From Defluviitaleaceae bacterium (GTDB lineage Bacteria > Bacillota > Clostridia > Lachnospirales > WQUN01): DNA of 64,000 bases. The stretch lies in assembly GCA_009784025.1 (NCBI GenBank), contig WQVK01000003.1, positions 1 to 64,000 on the forward strand, given 5' to 3'. Positions 19,082 to 29,816 of the stretch are shown in pieces. Under the pieces are notes generated by a model. That model ran no database searches, was not told the origin of the DNA, and worked only from the letters and a program-made list of their open reading frames with translations. Within the stretch, counting starts at the first letter, position 1. Every line of letters begins with the position of its first letter. A program made the translations under genes and the position numbers.

Positions 19082-21436
19082 TTATTCACCCTTCAGGGCC
19101 TTCCTATGGTAGCTACGCAGCCTGCGATGAACTTTGCCGTGCAGCGTGTCGTAAGAAGCGGTGTCGCCCCCGGCTTGGATATTCATTAAAATAGGAACGC
19201 CCTCGTCCACTGTGGATATGGGGTATATGTGGAATTTACCATTCTTTACGGCTTCTACCACCTCGTCTTTTAGCACCAGGTCGCGGATATTGCGCGCAGG
19301 GATGATTACGCCCTGGCTACCGGTAAGGCCGCGAGCTTTGCATAGGTCAAAAAAGCCTTCTATTTTGTAGGTTGCGCCGCCTATGGGCTGTATTTCGCCG
19401 TGCTGGTTTATGCTGCCGGTGATGGCGATATCCTGGCGGATTGGTATATTCGCCAGGGATGATAGTATGGCATAAAGTTCTGTGGAAGAGGCGCTGTCGC
19501 CATCTACGCCGCTGTAATTTTGCTCGAAACAGATGCGGCAGGATAGGGTTATGGGGAAGTCTTGGGCATATTTTTGGCCTAGATAGCCTATTAGCACCTG
19601 TACGCCCTTGTCATGGATGCTGCCAGATAGGTCTGCCTCTTTTTCTATATTAACTATGCCAGATTTGCCCATGTAAGTGGTGGCAGTAATACGTGACGGC
19701 TTGGCGAAAACGTGGTCGCCGGTGTCTAGCACGGCCAGGCCGTTTATTTGGCCAACTTTTTCGCCTTCTGTGGATATCATGATGCTGTCTTCTTCTATCA
19801 TTTCAGATAGTTTTTCTTCATACATGTTTAGGCGGAACTCTCGCTTGGCTATTGCCTTGGTTATATGGGCTTCTGTTAGCTTTTTATCGCCTTCCATGTT
19901 GGCCCATTCTGTGGCCTCTGCTAAGGTTTCTGTAATGCGGCTTAGCTTTGTGGTTAGGCGGTCTTGGCGTTCTGCCAAGCGAGTGGCGTATTCTATTAGG
20001 GCTGCGGCGGCCTTGGGGACCACGGGCAGCTTGGCATGGTTGGCTATAAAGCTTGCCAGCTCTTCTAGGTTGCCTGGGTTTAGGCGCATCTCGTAGTCGA
20101 AATCCACCCGGATTTTAAATAGCTTTTCAAAATAATCGTCGTAGGAATATAGGATATCGTAATAATACCCGTCGCCTATTAGCACAATCTTCACATTGAG
20201 GGGGATTGCTTCGGGTTTTATACCGCTTACGGCCACGCCAGTGGTGTATTCCCGCAGCGGCTCGGTGATTATTTGCCGGGTAACCAGCGCACGGCGCAAT
20301 GTTTCCCAGGAATGTGGGCATGTGAGAACATCCTGCGCATGCAGAATCAGGTAGCCGCCATTTGCCCTATGCAACAGCCCTGGTTTTATTTTCATAAAAT
20401 CTGTAGAGAAATTGCCGTATTCGTTGTCGTATTCCACTTCGCCCACTAGGTTTGTGTAGGTGGGGTTGTAATCTATCACAACTGGCGCACCGGTGAGGCC
20501 GCTGTTGTCTGTTAGCAGGTTTATATTGTATTTACTTATAAAATCTTCGCTGGCTTTTTTGTTGTACCAAGGTACTATGGCCTGCATGGCTTCTTCTTCC
20601 TCGGAATCGCCCTGCAGGAAATCCTCCAAGTTAGCCAGGATATCTTCCTTCACGGCCTTCAAATACGCCAGCAGCTGCGGCTCGCTTGCGAAAGCTTCTA
20701 TCACGCTATTCATATGATGCCCCACGGTGAACAGCCCAAGAGTGTAATCTAGCTCTTCTACTTCTTTTTTGGTGTTTTTCTCAAAATCTTTTATCTCCCG
20801 CAGGGCTTCTGCTGCACGCTGCTGGATAGTTTCAGACTTTTGCGAAATTTTATCTTTTTGCTCTTGAGTTAGCTCGTCAAATTGTTCTTCTGTGATTACC
20901 TCGCCATCTACTATGGGCGTAAAAAACAGACCCGTGGCAGAATTTCGCACCTCGAAATCATGCTTACGTGCCTCTTCGGACATTTTTTTCAGAATTTCTT
21001 CCTGCCTGGCTTTTAGCAGCTTTACTATCTCGCCTTTTTCGTTCTCGTAGTTTTTGTCATGAAAAACCCGTGGAAGCTCTTCCCCTAGCCGGTCTAGCAG
21101 CTCTGTCATTTCGTCTTGAAGCTTCTTGCCCATACCGGCAGGCAGCCGCAACAACCTTGGGCATTTTGGGTCTTCAAAATTGTATACATAGCATAAATCT
21201 GGCGGGGTAGCCTCTGTGGCGGCCTTATTCTTCGCATATTCTTCTGCAAAGCTAGTTCGCCCAGACCCAGCCGAGCCACTAACATAAATATTATACCCAG
21301 CGTCCTTCATCTGCAGCCCAAACTTAAAGGCCTCTGCCGCGCGCCCCTGGCCAATTAACTCTGTAGCCTTCTTGCCGGCGGTTACCTTTTGGGGCTTGCA
21401 AAAATATTTAAGCTCTTTCCAGCTAAGTTCTCTCAT
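19082..21436 (-). CDS. LonB-like ATP-dependent protease (AAA ATPase plus Lon proteolytic domain)
   Basis: YVSGSAGSGRTSFAEEYA Walker A; GDSASSTELYAILSSLANIPIRQDIAITGSINQHGEIQPIGG Lon catalytic region. Confidence 0.92.
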   Translation of the reverse strand: MRELSWKELKYFCKPQKVTAGKKATELIGQGRAAEAFKFGLQMKDAGYNIYVSGSAGSGRTSFAEEYAKNKAATEATPPDLCYVYNFEDPKCPRLLRLPAGMGKKLQDEMTELLDRLGEELPRVFHDKNYENEKGEIVKLLKARQEEILKKMSEEARKHDFEVRNSATGLFFTPIVDGEVITEEQFDELTQEQKDKISQKSETIQQRAAEALREIKDFEKNTKKEVEELDYTLGLFTVGHHMNSVIEAFASEPQLLAYLKAVKEDILANLEDFLQGDSEEEEAMQAIVPWYNKKASEDFISKYNINLLTDNSGLTGAPVVIDYNPTYTNLVGEVEYDNEYGNFSTDFMKIKPGLLHRANGGYLILHAQDVLTCPHSWETLRRALVTRQIITEPLREYTTGVAVSGIKPEAIPLNVKIVLIGDGYYYDILYSYDDYFEKLFKIRVDFDYEMRLNPGNLEELASFIANHAKLPVVPKAAAALIEYATRLAERQDRLTTKLSRITETLAEATEWANMEGDKKLTEAHITKAIAKREFRLNMYEEKLSEMIEEDSIMISTEGEKVGQINGLAVLDTGDHVFAKPSRITATTYMGKSGIVNIEKEADLSGSIHDKGVQVLIGYLGQKYAQDFPITLSCRICFEQNYSGVDGDSASSTELYAILSSLANIPIRQDIAITGSINQHGEIQPIGGATYKIEGFFDLCKARGLTGSQGVIIPARNIRDLVLKDEVVEAVKNGKFHIYPISTVDEGVPILMNIQAGGDTASYDTLHGKVHRRLRSYHRKALKGE

Positions 21437-21589
21437 TATGTCCTCCTGTTTATGTCGAAACCGCTTTATGCTGAGACTGCGGGGCTAGCCCCCACACCCC
21501 CAAAAACTTTTTTGGAAAAAAATTTTATCAAAAAACTAGCATTTGGATACGGTTTAGCGGCAACCAATATCCAAAATCCGAATTTTAAA

Positions 21590-21658
21590 GTTTTTTGTAA
21601 AACTTTTTTTCAAAAAAGTTTTTGGAGGTGTGGTCGGCGAGGCCTCTGACGGTTTTAA
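21590..21658. repeat. family-3 element (right half), end at rimI stop codon
   Basis: cttttttt caaaaaagtttttggaggtgtggtcggcgaggcctctgacggtttta. Confidence 0.7.
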
Positions 21659-22104
21659 TATTCAAAATACTTCCACATTATAATCGCGTCTTCCTCTGGT
21701 GCAGAGTAGTAGTTTTTTCTTGTGCCCACTGCCATGAAACCGTGTTTTTTGTATAGGTTTTGGGCGGTGGTGTTGGATTTGCGTACTTCCAGGGTTAGGC
21801 CTGTTATTTTATGTTGTTTGGCTTCGGTTATTAGGGCTTCTATTAGCTTTGAACCTATGCCTTTTTGGCGGTAGCTAGGGGCTACTGCTATGTTGCTTAT
21901 GTGGCCCTCGCCTAATATGTTGCGGGTGGTGATGTAGCCGGTTACTTTGTTGGTTGTGGTGCAGCAGGCGGTGAGGCAGATGGATAGGGGGGCGGCTATT
22001 TCTTGAGCTATGTCTATTTTGGACCATGGCTCGGAGAAGGACGCCTGCTCTATTGCGTGGATTTCTGCCGCTTGGGTTATTGTGGATTTTGCTACGGTTA
22101 TCAT
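21655..22104 (-). CDS. rimI: ribosomal-protein-alanine N-acetyltransferase (GNAT)
   Basis: AEIHAIEQASFSEPWS, SNIAVAPSYRQKGIGSKLIEAL, LEVRKSNTTAQNLYKKHGF. Confidence 0.92.
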   Translation of the reverse strand: MITVAKSTITQAAEIHAIEQASFSEPWSKIDIAQEIAAPLSICLTACCTTTNKVTGYITTRNILGEGHISNIAVAPSYRQKGIGSKLIEALITEAKQHKITGLTLEVRKSNTTAQNLYKKHGFMAVGTRKNYYSAPEEDAIIMWKYFEY

Positions 22105-22811
22105 TGGTTTTTTGCCTCTAGGTCGCGTACTGCCTGGGGGGCGCGCACGTAGATTAGTTCTGTTTTGGTGGTGGCGGGGTTGTGGCCTGCGCTTAGCATT
22201 TGTGCTGCGCGGCAGGCTATGCTGGCTGCCCGCTGGCGGTTGTTATTTTGTGGTGCAAATTTTGCCCCTGGCATTATTGTTTGTATTTCATTTTTGTAGG
22301 CATCTGCGCCGCAGCCAAGTACTGTTATGCTGCTGCCCTGGGGGATTTTGGCCAGCACTTCTTCTACTGGCAATGCATCGTAGTTGCCTTCTAGGGTTAG
22401 CTGCTGGCCGTTGCTGCGGTATATCCCAAAGTAGACTTGGCCGCGCCTGGCGTCCATCATGGGTATCACGGTATCTATGCCGCCAAATATATTATATGCT
22501 AAAGCATCCAGAGTAGGCACAGCAACAGACGGCACACCAAGCCCTCGCGCCAGGCCAATTGCCGTGGCCGCGCCTATCCTAAGCCCTGTAAAAGCCCCTG
22601 GCCCAGCGCTGTAGGCCACATAGCCTATGTGGCTACGGTTTACCCCCGTTAGCCGGAAAAGCTCGCTTACGCCCTGCATTAAAATTTCGGAATGTGTCCA
22701 GCTTTTTTCCCCTGTTTTTGCGTTTAGGGTCATCTCGCCTATTGTTATGTATTCATCAACAATTGCGACACCTGCGTGCTGGCCGCTGGTTTCTATGGCT
22801 AATATTTTCAC
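22101..22811 (-). CDS. tsaB: tRNA threonylcarbamoyladenosine biosynthesis protein TsaB
   Basis: ILAIETSGQHAGVAIV, YSAGPGAFTGLRIGAATAIGLARG, MDARRGQVYFGIY. Confidence 0.93.
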   Translation of the reverse strand: MKILAIETSGQHAGVAIVDEYITIGEMTLNAKTGEKSWTHSEILMQGVSELFRLTGVNRSHIGYVAYSAGPGAFTGLRIGAATAIGLARGLGVPSVAVPTLDALAYNIFGGIDTVIPMMDARRGQVYFGIYRSNGQQLTLEGNYDALPVEEVLAKIPQGSSITVLGCGADAYKNEIQTIMPGAKFAPQNNNRQRAASIACRAAQMLSAGHNPATTKTELIYVRAPQAVRDLEAKNQ

Positions 22812-23230
22812 AGTACTGTTATCTCCCTGTAGTCATAATTGTCCTGGGTTAAATTTGTATCTATTTTAAGCCAAATGGCATCCACTGGTATCAAATCCCC
22901 TGCCCGCTCTGGCCATTCTACCAGGCAAACGCCGTCACCAAAAAAATAATCCTCGTAGCCGATGCTCTCCATATCTTCTTCGGTTTCCAGCCGGTACAAA
23001 TCGAAATGATATAGCTTAAGCGCCACCCCCTCATATTCATTCATAAGAGAAAAAGTAGGGCTAGTAACATGCCCATCGTACCCAAGCGCCCTAGCTAGCC
23101 CCCTGGTAAAAACCGTTTTGCCAGCCCCAAGCCCGCCACTTAAACAAAAAACATCCCCAGGCCTGGCCTCCTTGCCCACCATAAACCCAAGCTGCTCTGT
23201 ATCTTCTGGAGAAAAACTTTGTATTGTCAT
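22808..23230 (-). CDS. tsaE: tRNA threonylcarbamoyladenosine biosynthesis ATPase TsaE
   Basis: LSGGLGAGKTVFTRGLARALG, VTSPTFSLMNEY, YHFDLYRLE; start trimmed to MTIQSF. Confidence 0.93.
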   Translation of the reverse strand: MTIQSFSPEDTEQLGFMVGKEARPGDVFCLSGGLGAGKTVFTRGLARALGYDGHVTSPTFSLMNEYEGVALKLYHFDLYRLETEEDMESIGYEDYFFGDGVCLVEWPERAGDLIPVDAIWLKIDTNLTQDNYDYREITVL

Positions 23231-23339
23231 GGTTGCTCCTTTTTCAGTAAAACCGCCAAGGGTTTTGCCCCTGGATGCTTGGGCGAGCAGGTTGCGCAGC
23301 AACCGACCAGCCCCAGCACATCCAGAAATTTTAAAATTT

Positions 23340-23371
23340 TTCAGTTGGTCGCATTTTGCGACCAACTGAAT
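23340..23371. repeat. family-1 palindrome (CAGTTGGTCGCA..TGCGACCAACTG)
   Basis: Inverted repeat directly downstream of the asnB stop. Confidence 0.85.
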
Positions 23372-23372
23372 T

Positions 23373-25187
23373 TTATTTTTCCATATACTCTTTATGCCAC
23401 AACAGGAACATGAACACTGTCCATATTTTGCGGCTGTTATCGCTTTTTCCGTTGTAATGGTCGTCTAGTACCGCCAGCAGGTTTTCTGGGTGGAAATAAC
23501 TTGCGGCGGCTTGTGATGTGAAATGTTCTTTTACTATATTGTAGTATTTTTCTTCCCGCAGCCATATGCGGATGGGTACCGGGAAGCCTAGCTTGCGCTT
23601 GTTGGCTATTTCGGCTGGCAGGCGACCTGCTGCGGCTTTGCGGAAGGCGTATTTTGTGCCTTTGCGGTTTACCCTATGGCGCACCGGCAGGCAAGATGCC
23701 ACCTTAAACACTTCCTTGTCTAGGAATGGCGTGCGTACTTCTAGGCCGTGGGCCATGCTCATCTTGTCTACTTTTAGCAAAATATCGCCTGGCATCCATA
23801 GATGCAGGTCTAAGAATTGCATTTTGGTTATATCATCTTCATGGCGTACGGCGTCGTAGAAGGGGCGAGTGATATCTATTGGGGCTAGGGCCACGCTGCT
23901 TTTTAGGATTTTCTCCCGTTCTTCTGGGGTGAAAATGTATGCGCCGCCAATGAAACGTTCTTCCACGGTTTTTGCGCCACGCAGCATAAAACCTCTGCCT
24001 TTTATGCCAGCGGGGAGTTTTTTGGCTAAGCTGGCCAACCATTCCCGCAGGCCTAGGGGAAGCTTTGCGTACCAGCCTAGGCTTATTGGCTCTTTGTAAA
24101 TATTATAGCCCCCAAAAAGCTCGTCTGCCCCCTCGCCAGACAGGGTAACTTTTACATGCTTGGCCGCCTCGCGGCTTACAAAATACAGGGCAATGGCAGA
24201 AGGGTCTGCCAGGGGCTCGTCCATATGATATTGCACTTTGCCCAGCACACTCCAGTATTCCTCGGTGGTAATCACCTTGGATATATTCTCTGCGCCAACC
24301 TGGGAAGACAAGGCCTTAGCATAGCCAATTTCGTTGTATTTTTCGTAATCAAAACCTACGGTAAAAGTTTTCTTGCCACCAAAACTTGCGGCCACATAAC
24401 TAGAATCCACACCGCTAGACAAAAACGACCCTACCTCTACATCGCTAATCATATGCCGCTTTACAGATTCTTGCATGACGGCGTCTATATCTGCGGCGGC
24501 CTTCTCTAGGGTCATATCCACAGGGCTAAACATATGTGAATGATATTTGCTTACAGAAGCCGCCCCATCTTCCAAAATCAAATAATGTCCAGGCAGTAGT
24601 TTAAAAACTCCCTTGAAAAAAGTCTCCGGCAGCACAGAATACTGGAAGGTAAGATATTGAGTAAGGGCATCTGTATTAACTTGGAGTGCAAAGCTCGGAT
24701 GCTCCAAAAACGCCTTAATTTCTGAACCAAAAATAAAACCCGCATCTGTATGGGTATAATAAAACGGTTTAATACCAAAAGGGTCACGTGCGCAAAAAAG
24801 CCTGCCCGCTTCTATATCATACAGCGCAAACGCAAACATCCCGCGCAGGTATTGCAGCATACCCGTGCCATGCTCTTCATACAGATGTAGCAAAACTTCT
24901 GCATCTGCCAGGGAAGAAAACTCATGCCCGCGCTCTATCAAACCCTCACGCAGCTCGTGAAAGTTATATATCTCGCCATTAAACACCAGCACCAAGCTAC
25001 CGCTTTCATTGTAAAGCGGCTGCGCGCCAGCTTCCACCCCAACAACAGCCAATCGCCTAAACCCAAGCGTAAGCTTATCACCCAAATAAGTACCAAATTC
25101 ATCCGGCCCGCGGTGGGCTATCCTATCCATCATCCTATCAATAATGCCACTCTCGTCACGGCCGCTAAACCCACAAAATCCACACAT
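23373..25187 (-). CDS. asnB: asparagine synthase (glutamine-hydrolyzing)
   Basis: MCGFCGF N-terminus, RGPDEFG, VFNGEIYNF, SSGVDSSYVA, LSGEGADELFGGY. Confidence 0.95.
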   Translation of the reverse strand: MCGFCGFSGRDESGIIDRMMDRIAHRGPDEFGTYLGDKLTLGFRRLAVVGVEAGAQPLYNESGSLVLVFNGEIYNFHELREGLIERGHEFSSLADAEVLLHLYEEHGTGMLQYLRGMFAFALYDIEAGRLFCARDPFGIKPFYYTHTDAGFIFGSEIKAFLEHPSFALQVNTDALTQYLTFQYSVLPETFFKGVFKLLPGHYLILEDGAASVSKYHSHMFSPVDMTLEKAAADIDAVMQESVKRHMISDVEVGSFLSSGVDSSYVAASFGGKKTFTVGFDYEKYNEIGYAKALSSQVGAENISKVITTEEYWSVLGKVQYHMDEPLADPSAIALYFVSREAAKHVKVTLSGEGADELFGGYNIYKEPISLGWYAKLPLGLREWLASLAKKLPAGIKGRGFMLRGAKTVEERFIGGAYIFTPEEREKILKSSVALAPIDITRPFYDAVRHEDDITKMQFLDLHLWMPGDILLKVDKMSMAHGLEVRTPFLDKEVFKVASCLPVRHRVNRKGTKYAFRKAAAGRLPAEIANKRKLGFPVPIRIWLREEKYYNIVKEHFTSQAAASYFHPENLLAVLDDHYNGKSDNSRKIWTVFMFLLWHKEYMEK

Positions 25188-25207
25188 CCAATAATTATCC
25201 CTTCAAA

Positions 25208-25340
25208 AGTTAAAGTTTTTGCCCAGCTTTTTTCAAATGCAACCCGAAAGAAATAGGGCAGCAGGTCATGCCATGTTTGCAAAGCGAACCTTATGAAAAG
25301 CGGTGGCAGTGTCGGAGGCGAAACCTCTGACGGTTTTTAG
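25208..25340. repeat. family-3 element interrupted by about 60 bp
   Basis: aaagtttttgcccagcttttttcaaatg ... gaaaagcggtggcagtgtcggaggcgaaacctctgacgg. Confidence 0.55.
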
Positions 25341-25433
25341 TATTTTACCCAATTTTAATCGAATTTGTCAAAGTCTAAGGTTTTGTCTTTTTTATGCTTG
25401 TGCTAAAGCAATTGCATGTTATAATGTACTGAT

Positions 25434-25546
25434 ACTAATTTCAAAATAAAACAACAAATTGGAGCGGCACACCAAAATGCAGCAGCTAGGCATTTTAAGG
25501 CGAACTTGCCACAAACAATAAGACGGTTTTAATTGAGGTTGGTATG
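25434..25546. repeat. family-4b element (TACTAATTTCAAA..AGGTTGGTA)
   Basis: Aligns along its length with 46599-46713. Confidence 0.75.
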
Positions 25547-25587
25547 AGCTGGAAATATAGCTTTTTGATTAGAGGGAGGCAATTACG

Positions 25588-26499
25588 GTGGGAGTCAAAA
25601 AGAACGTAGTAGTACAAAACATTGAAAACTTAAAAATTTTGGAGTTTATCATTGCTGGCAGGCATTTTGGCATAAATGTGGCTAAGGTGGGTTCACTTAT
25701 TAAATATAGCCAGTATCCGATTACTCCCATGGCCAATTCCAACCCATATGTGGAGGGTATTTTCAGCCCCCGCAACGACACCATGACGGTTATAGACCTA
25801 GCCTCGTACATGGGGCTACCCCCTTCAGAAGACGACGAGCATGATATTTTAATTATTACCAAGTTAAACAATGCCCAAACGGCCTTTCATGTACATGGGG
25901 TTAATTCTATTGCCGCAGTGCCCATGGCAGATATAGAAAAACCAGACCCCACCATATACGGCGGGCAAGACAGCATGGCCACAGCAGTGGCCAAGTTTGA
26001 CGGCAGGTTAATCACTATAATAGATTTCGAGAAGGTTATGCTGGATATAAGCCCAGACAAACATTACCTCTTCGACGATTCTGGCATTAGCACTGACACA
26101 AACCGCAGCACGCGCCCCCTTATGGTGGTTGAAGATTCACCACTGTTGGAAAAACTTATAATACAATCCCTAGAAAAAGCCGGCTATGTAAATGTCACCT
26201 GCCTAAACAACGGCAAAGAGGCCTGGTCATTGCTTCAAGACTACAAAGAAGCAGGCGATGGGGTGGGCAACCATGTTCGCGCAATTATTACAGATATTGA
26301 AATGCCGCTAATGGACGGCCACTCCTTGTTGCGAAAAATAAAAGCAGATAAAGAGCTAAATCACCTGCCTGTTATAATATTCTCATCGTTAATAAGCGAC
26401 GATATGCGCGAGCTTGGGGATAAATACGGCGCGGCAGCCAATATATCTAAGCCAGAAATCACCACACTTGTTAATGTCTTGGATAACTTTATTGTATAA
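25588..26499 (+). CDS. cheV: chemotaxis protein CheV (CheW domain plus receiver)
   Basis: GRHFGINVAKVGSLI...VEGIFSPRNDTMTVIDLASYMG; receiver VVEDSPLLEKLI, ITDIEMPLMDGHSLL, GAAANISKP; GTG start. Confidence 0.88.
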   Translation: MGVKKNVVVQNIENLKILEFIIAGRHFGINVAKVGSLIKYSQYPITPMANSNPYVEGIFSPRNDTMTVIDLASYMGLPPSEDDEHDILIITKLNNAQTAFHVHGVNSIAAVPMADIEKPDPTIYGGQDSMATAVAKFDGRLITIIDFEKVMLDISPDKHYLFDDSGISTDTNRSTRPLMVVEDSPLLEKLIIQSLEKAGYVNVTCLNNGKEAWSLLQDYKEAGDGVGNHVRAIITDIEMPLMDGHSLLRKIKADKELNHLPVIIFSSLISDDMRELGDKYGAAANISKPEITTLVNVLDNFIV

Positions 26500-26523
26500 C
26501 AATCTGACGGAGGTTACGTTTTA

Positions 26524-29500
26524 ATGCCCGCTTTGCAAAAATCAATCACAAAAGGCGCAATTTTAAATTTGAGTTCCAATGTTGATGTGTACAAACGTGG
26601 CGAGAAATATTACCGTGACGGGAAACTCTTATCATATGCTTCTTCCGAAGACACAAACTCAGTAACCACAGTGCAAGCCACAGTGGAAGGGCATTATAAA
26701 AACTACGAAGTTAGCCTTAGCATAGACCATAAAGGTGCATTGTCAAACTATTCTTGCAGCTGTGAAAGCCATAGCATATGGCGCGGGGCTTGTAAGCATG
26801 TGGTGGCAGTGCTTTTTGCCAATTTTGAGGGCCATAGCAGCCTTTTTAACAAAGAAAGAATGCGCCAGCATGCCCGCCAGCTAACAGACAATCTAGAGAA
26901 CATAATATACGAGGGCATAGACGAAAGCTTGTCGCTGCCCATAAAAGATACTGCCGGCGCAGGCGTTAAACTGGCGCCGGTGTTGCATTTAAGCCCCCAG
27001 CGCGGCATTTATCTCACTTTTACAGTGGGCAAGGGGCGCATGTACGTGGTAAAAAGCATATCCAGCTTCGTTAAAAGCATGCACACCGGCGAGACTATCA
27101 GCTACGGCCAGGGGCTTTCCCTAGCACATAAGCGAGAAGTGTTTGAACCCCGCAGCCAGAAGCTAATTGACCTGATAATGCGGGAAGATGATATGTACAA
27201 CGAAGTTAGCAAAAGGCTGTCGCGGCAGTACCAATTTTCTCATCACCCGCTGTTTGCCAGCCGCGAGCTGTATATCACCGGCCGCAATATAGACGATTTT
27301 TTTGAAATATTCAACGGCCAAGAAGTGGATTCTGGCATGGCATATGGCCAAAAAATTGAACTTACAGACGGTGTGCCGCCTATTTCCATAGATATCAAAT
27401 TTACGCCAGAAGGCCTGTTACTTAACGGCGACGAATTTAAAAACAATGGTTTCCTCGGGGCAAAATATTATTATTTTCTTACAGACACAGCATTATTCCG
27501 GCTACCAAAGGCCGACGGAAAGCTACTTGCCCTACTGCTAAAATCCCTAGACGATGCTCCCGGCCGGGAAATTTTGATAAGCGACAAGGATGCCAACCGT
27601 TTTTTAACCCTGGCGCTGCCACAGTTTAAAAACCTAGGCGTAGTAGGCAATATGCAAGATGTACCAGAAGGGCTGATAACTGCCCCCGCAACCACAAAAA
27701 TATACTTCGACACCGAGGGCCGCAGCATAACCGCCCGGCTAGAGTTTATATACAACAACGAAAATGCCACGCCAGATATCGTGGCAGAATACACCATGAA
27801 ACGTAGACTAACCGCCCTAGGCTTTGTAAAAAAAGACAGTATTTTTAAGCTTAGCGGCAGCGGCCTAATATACAACTTCCTGCATGGTGACGACGCAGAC
27901 CCCGGCATAGAAGAGTTAAAACTCTGGGCAGAGGTGTATGTAAGTGAAGATTTACAGAAAAAATCCACCAAAGGTAAATCCCCAAAAATTGGGCTGCGGC
28001 TTACTGGGGATTTGTTAAGGTTATCATTTGAAGACACGGGATACGATGTGGGCGAACTGCTAGAGGCCCTGGAGGCCTACCGCACAAAAAAGAAATTCTT
28101 CCGGCTAAAAGATGGCCGCTTCCTTACCCTAGATGATGAAAAAGTATCTGCCGCGGCAGATTTTCTAGAGGCGCTGGATATCACCAAAAAAGATGTAAAG
28201 GGCAAATCCGTTGTGATGCCAGCCTACCGCGCCTTATATATAGATGAGCTTACCCGCATGGACGCAATAGCGGACACCCATGCACTAAAACGTGACAAAA
28301 AACTAGAAGAATTTTTGGCCAACTTTAAAGACAGCGCCAACCTTGGCTTTAAAGTGCCAAATGGCTTAGGTTCTGTGCTGCGGGAATATCAAAAAACCGG
28401 CTACAACTGGCTGCGCACCCTAGCGCATTACAATTTTGGCGGCATTTTGGCGGATGACATGGGCTTGGGCAAGACCTTGCAAGTTATCGCGCTACTGCTT
28501 AGCGAGCGTAAGGAAGGCCAGGCCATTGTAATATGCCCCACTTCCCTACTGTACAACTGGGAAAATGAAATCGCCAAATTTGCGCCAAAGCTTACCACCC
28601 AGGTAGTATCCGGCATGCCAGAAAAACGCCGCGAGCTGCTAAAAAAACCCGGTGTAGATGTGCTTATAACCACCTACGATATCTTAAAGCGCGACATAGA
28701 CAGCTACAATGGCATGGATTTTTCATACATTATTGCAGATGAGGCCCAGAATATAAAAAACCCTTCCACCCAGGCGGCAAGGTCTATAAAAGAGCTGCAA
28801 GGCCGGGTGCGCTTCGCCCTTACCGGTACACCAATAGAAAACAACCTAACAGAGCTATGGTCTATTTTCGACTTTATAATGCCGGGTTACCTGCACACGG
28901 CCCACAAATTTGGGCGGCTGTACGAGACGCCAATAGTAAAATCTGGCGACCGCAACAAGGCCGGCCTGTTACGCCAGCAGATAGCACCCTTCGTGATGCG
29001 CCGCATAAAAGAAAGCGTGCTTACAGAGCTACCAGAAAAAACTGAAACCACCCTCCCGGCCGAACTTACCCCAGAACAGAAAAAAATCTACCAGGCAAAC
29101 CTGCTAGAAACCATAGGCGTGTTCGACGATATCCTGGCAGAGGATAGTTTTTCAGACAACCGCATGCGTATACTAGCCCAGCTAACGCGCCTGCGGCAAA
29201 TATGCTGCCACCCGGCACTTTTCCTGGAAGAGTACAACGGCGGCAGCGGCAAGCTAGACCTGGCAATAGAAACCATCCAGCTATCCCTAGATTCTGGCCA
29301 TCGGGTGCTGCTTTTCTCCCAATTTACCGGCATGTTAGAGCTAATCCGTAATGCCCTGGCAGAATCTAAAACCATGCTGGCCAGCGGCCGCCCAGTGGAA
29401 TACTTCTACTTAGACGGCTCTATAAAAGCAAAAGAACGCATGGAGATGACATCGCGCTTTAACGAAGGCGAGCGCGACCTCTTTTTGATATCACTAAAAG

Positions 29501-29781
29501 CCGGCGGCACAGGCCTAAACCTAACCGGCGCAGACGTAGTAATCCACTTCGACCCATGGTGGAACCCATCCGTAATGGACCAAGCCAGCGACCGCGCCCA
29601 CCGCTACGGCCAAAAAAATACCGTGCAAGTATTCAACATAGTAGCCAAAGATTCCATAGAAGAAAAAATAATGGCTCTACAAGAAAAAAAACGCGACCTA
29701 ATAGACTCTGTGATAACCGAAGGCGGCAGCTTTATAAACCTATTGACGCCAGAGGAAGTTATGAAGCTGTTTACTAGTTAA
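26524..29781 (+). CDS. SWIM zinc finger plus SNF2-family helicase
   Basis: SCSCESHSIWRGACKHVVAV SWIM; LADDMGLGKTLQVIALL, DEAQNIKN, LTGTPIENN, GLNLTGADVVIHFDPWWNPSVMDQASDRAHRYGQ. Confidence 0.93.
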   Translation: MPALQKSITKGAILNLSSNVDVYKRGEKYYRDGKLLSYASSEDTNSVTTVQATVEGHYKNYEVSLSIDHKGALSNYSCSCESHSIWRGACKHVVAVLFANFEGHSSLFNKERMRQHARQLTDNLENIIYEGIDESLSLPIKDTAGAGVKLAPVLHLSPQRGIYLTFTVGKGRMYVVKSISSFVKSMHTGETISYGQGLSLAHKREVFEPRSQKLIDLIMREDDMYNEVSKRLSRQYQFSHHPLFASRELYITGRNIDDFFEIFNGQEVDSGMAYGQKIELTDGVPPISIDIKFTPEGLLLNGDEFKNNGFLGAKYYYFLTDTALFRLPKADGKLLALLLKSLDDAPGREILISDKDANRFLTLALPQFKNLGVVGNMQDVPEGLITAPATTKIYFDTEGRSITARLEFIYNNENATPDIVAEYTMKRRLTALGFVKKDSIFKLSGSGLIYNFLHGDDADPGIEELKLWAEVYVSEDLQKKSTKGKSPKIGLRLTGDLLRLSFEDTGYDVGELLEALEAYRTKKKFFRLKDGRFLTLDDEKVSAAADFLEALDITKKDVKGKSVVMPAYRALYIDELTRMDAIADTHALKRDKKLEEFLANFKDSANLGFKVPNGLGSVLREYQKTGYNWLRTLAHYNFGGILADDMGLGKTLQVIALLLSERKEGQAIVICPTSLLYNWENEIAKFAPKLTTQVVSGMPEKRRELLKKPGVDVLITTYDILKRDIDSYNGMDFSYIIADEAQNIKNPSTQAARSIKELQGRVRFALTGTPIENNLTELWSIFDFIMPGYLHTAHKFGRLYETPIVKSGDRNKAGLLRQQIAPFVMRRIKESVLTELPEKTETTLPAELTPEQKKIYQANLLETIGVFDDILAEDSFSDNRMRILAQLTRLRQICCHPALFLEEYNGGSGKLDLAIETIQLSLDSGHRVLLFSQFTGMLELIRNALAESKTMLASGRPVEYFYLDGSIKAKERMEMTSRFNEGERDLFLISLKAGGTGLNLTGADVVIHFDPWWNPSVMDQASDRAHRYGQKNTVQVFNIVAKDSIEEKIMALQEKKRDLIDSVITEGGSFINLLTPEEVMKLFTS

Positions 29782-29816
29782 AACCGTCAGAGGTTTTAAT
29801 AAATAGGAGGTATAAC

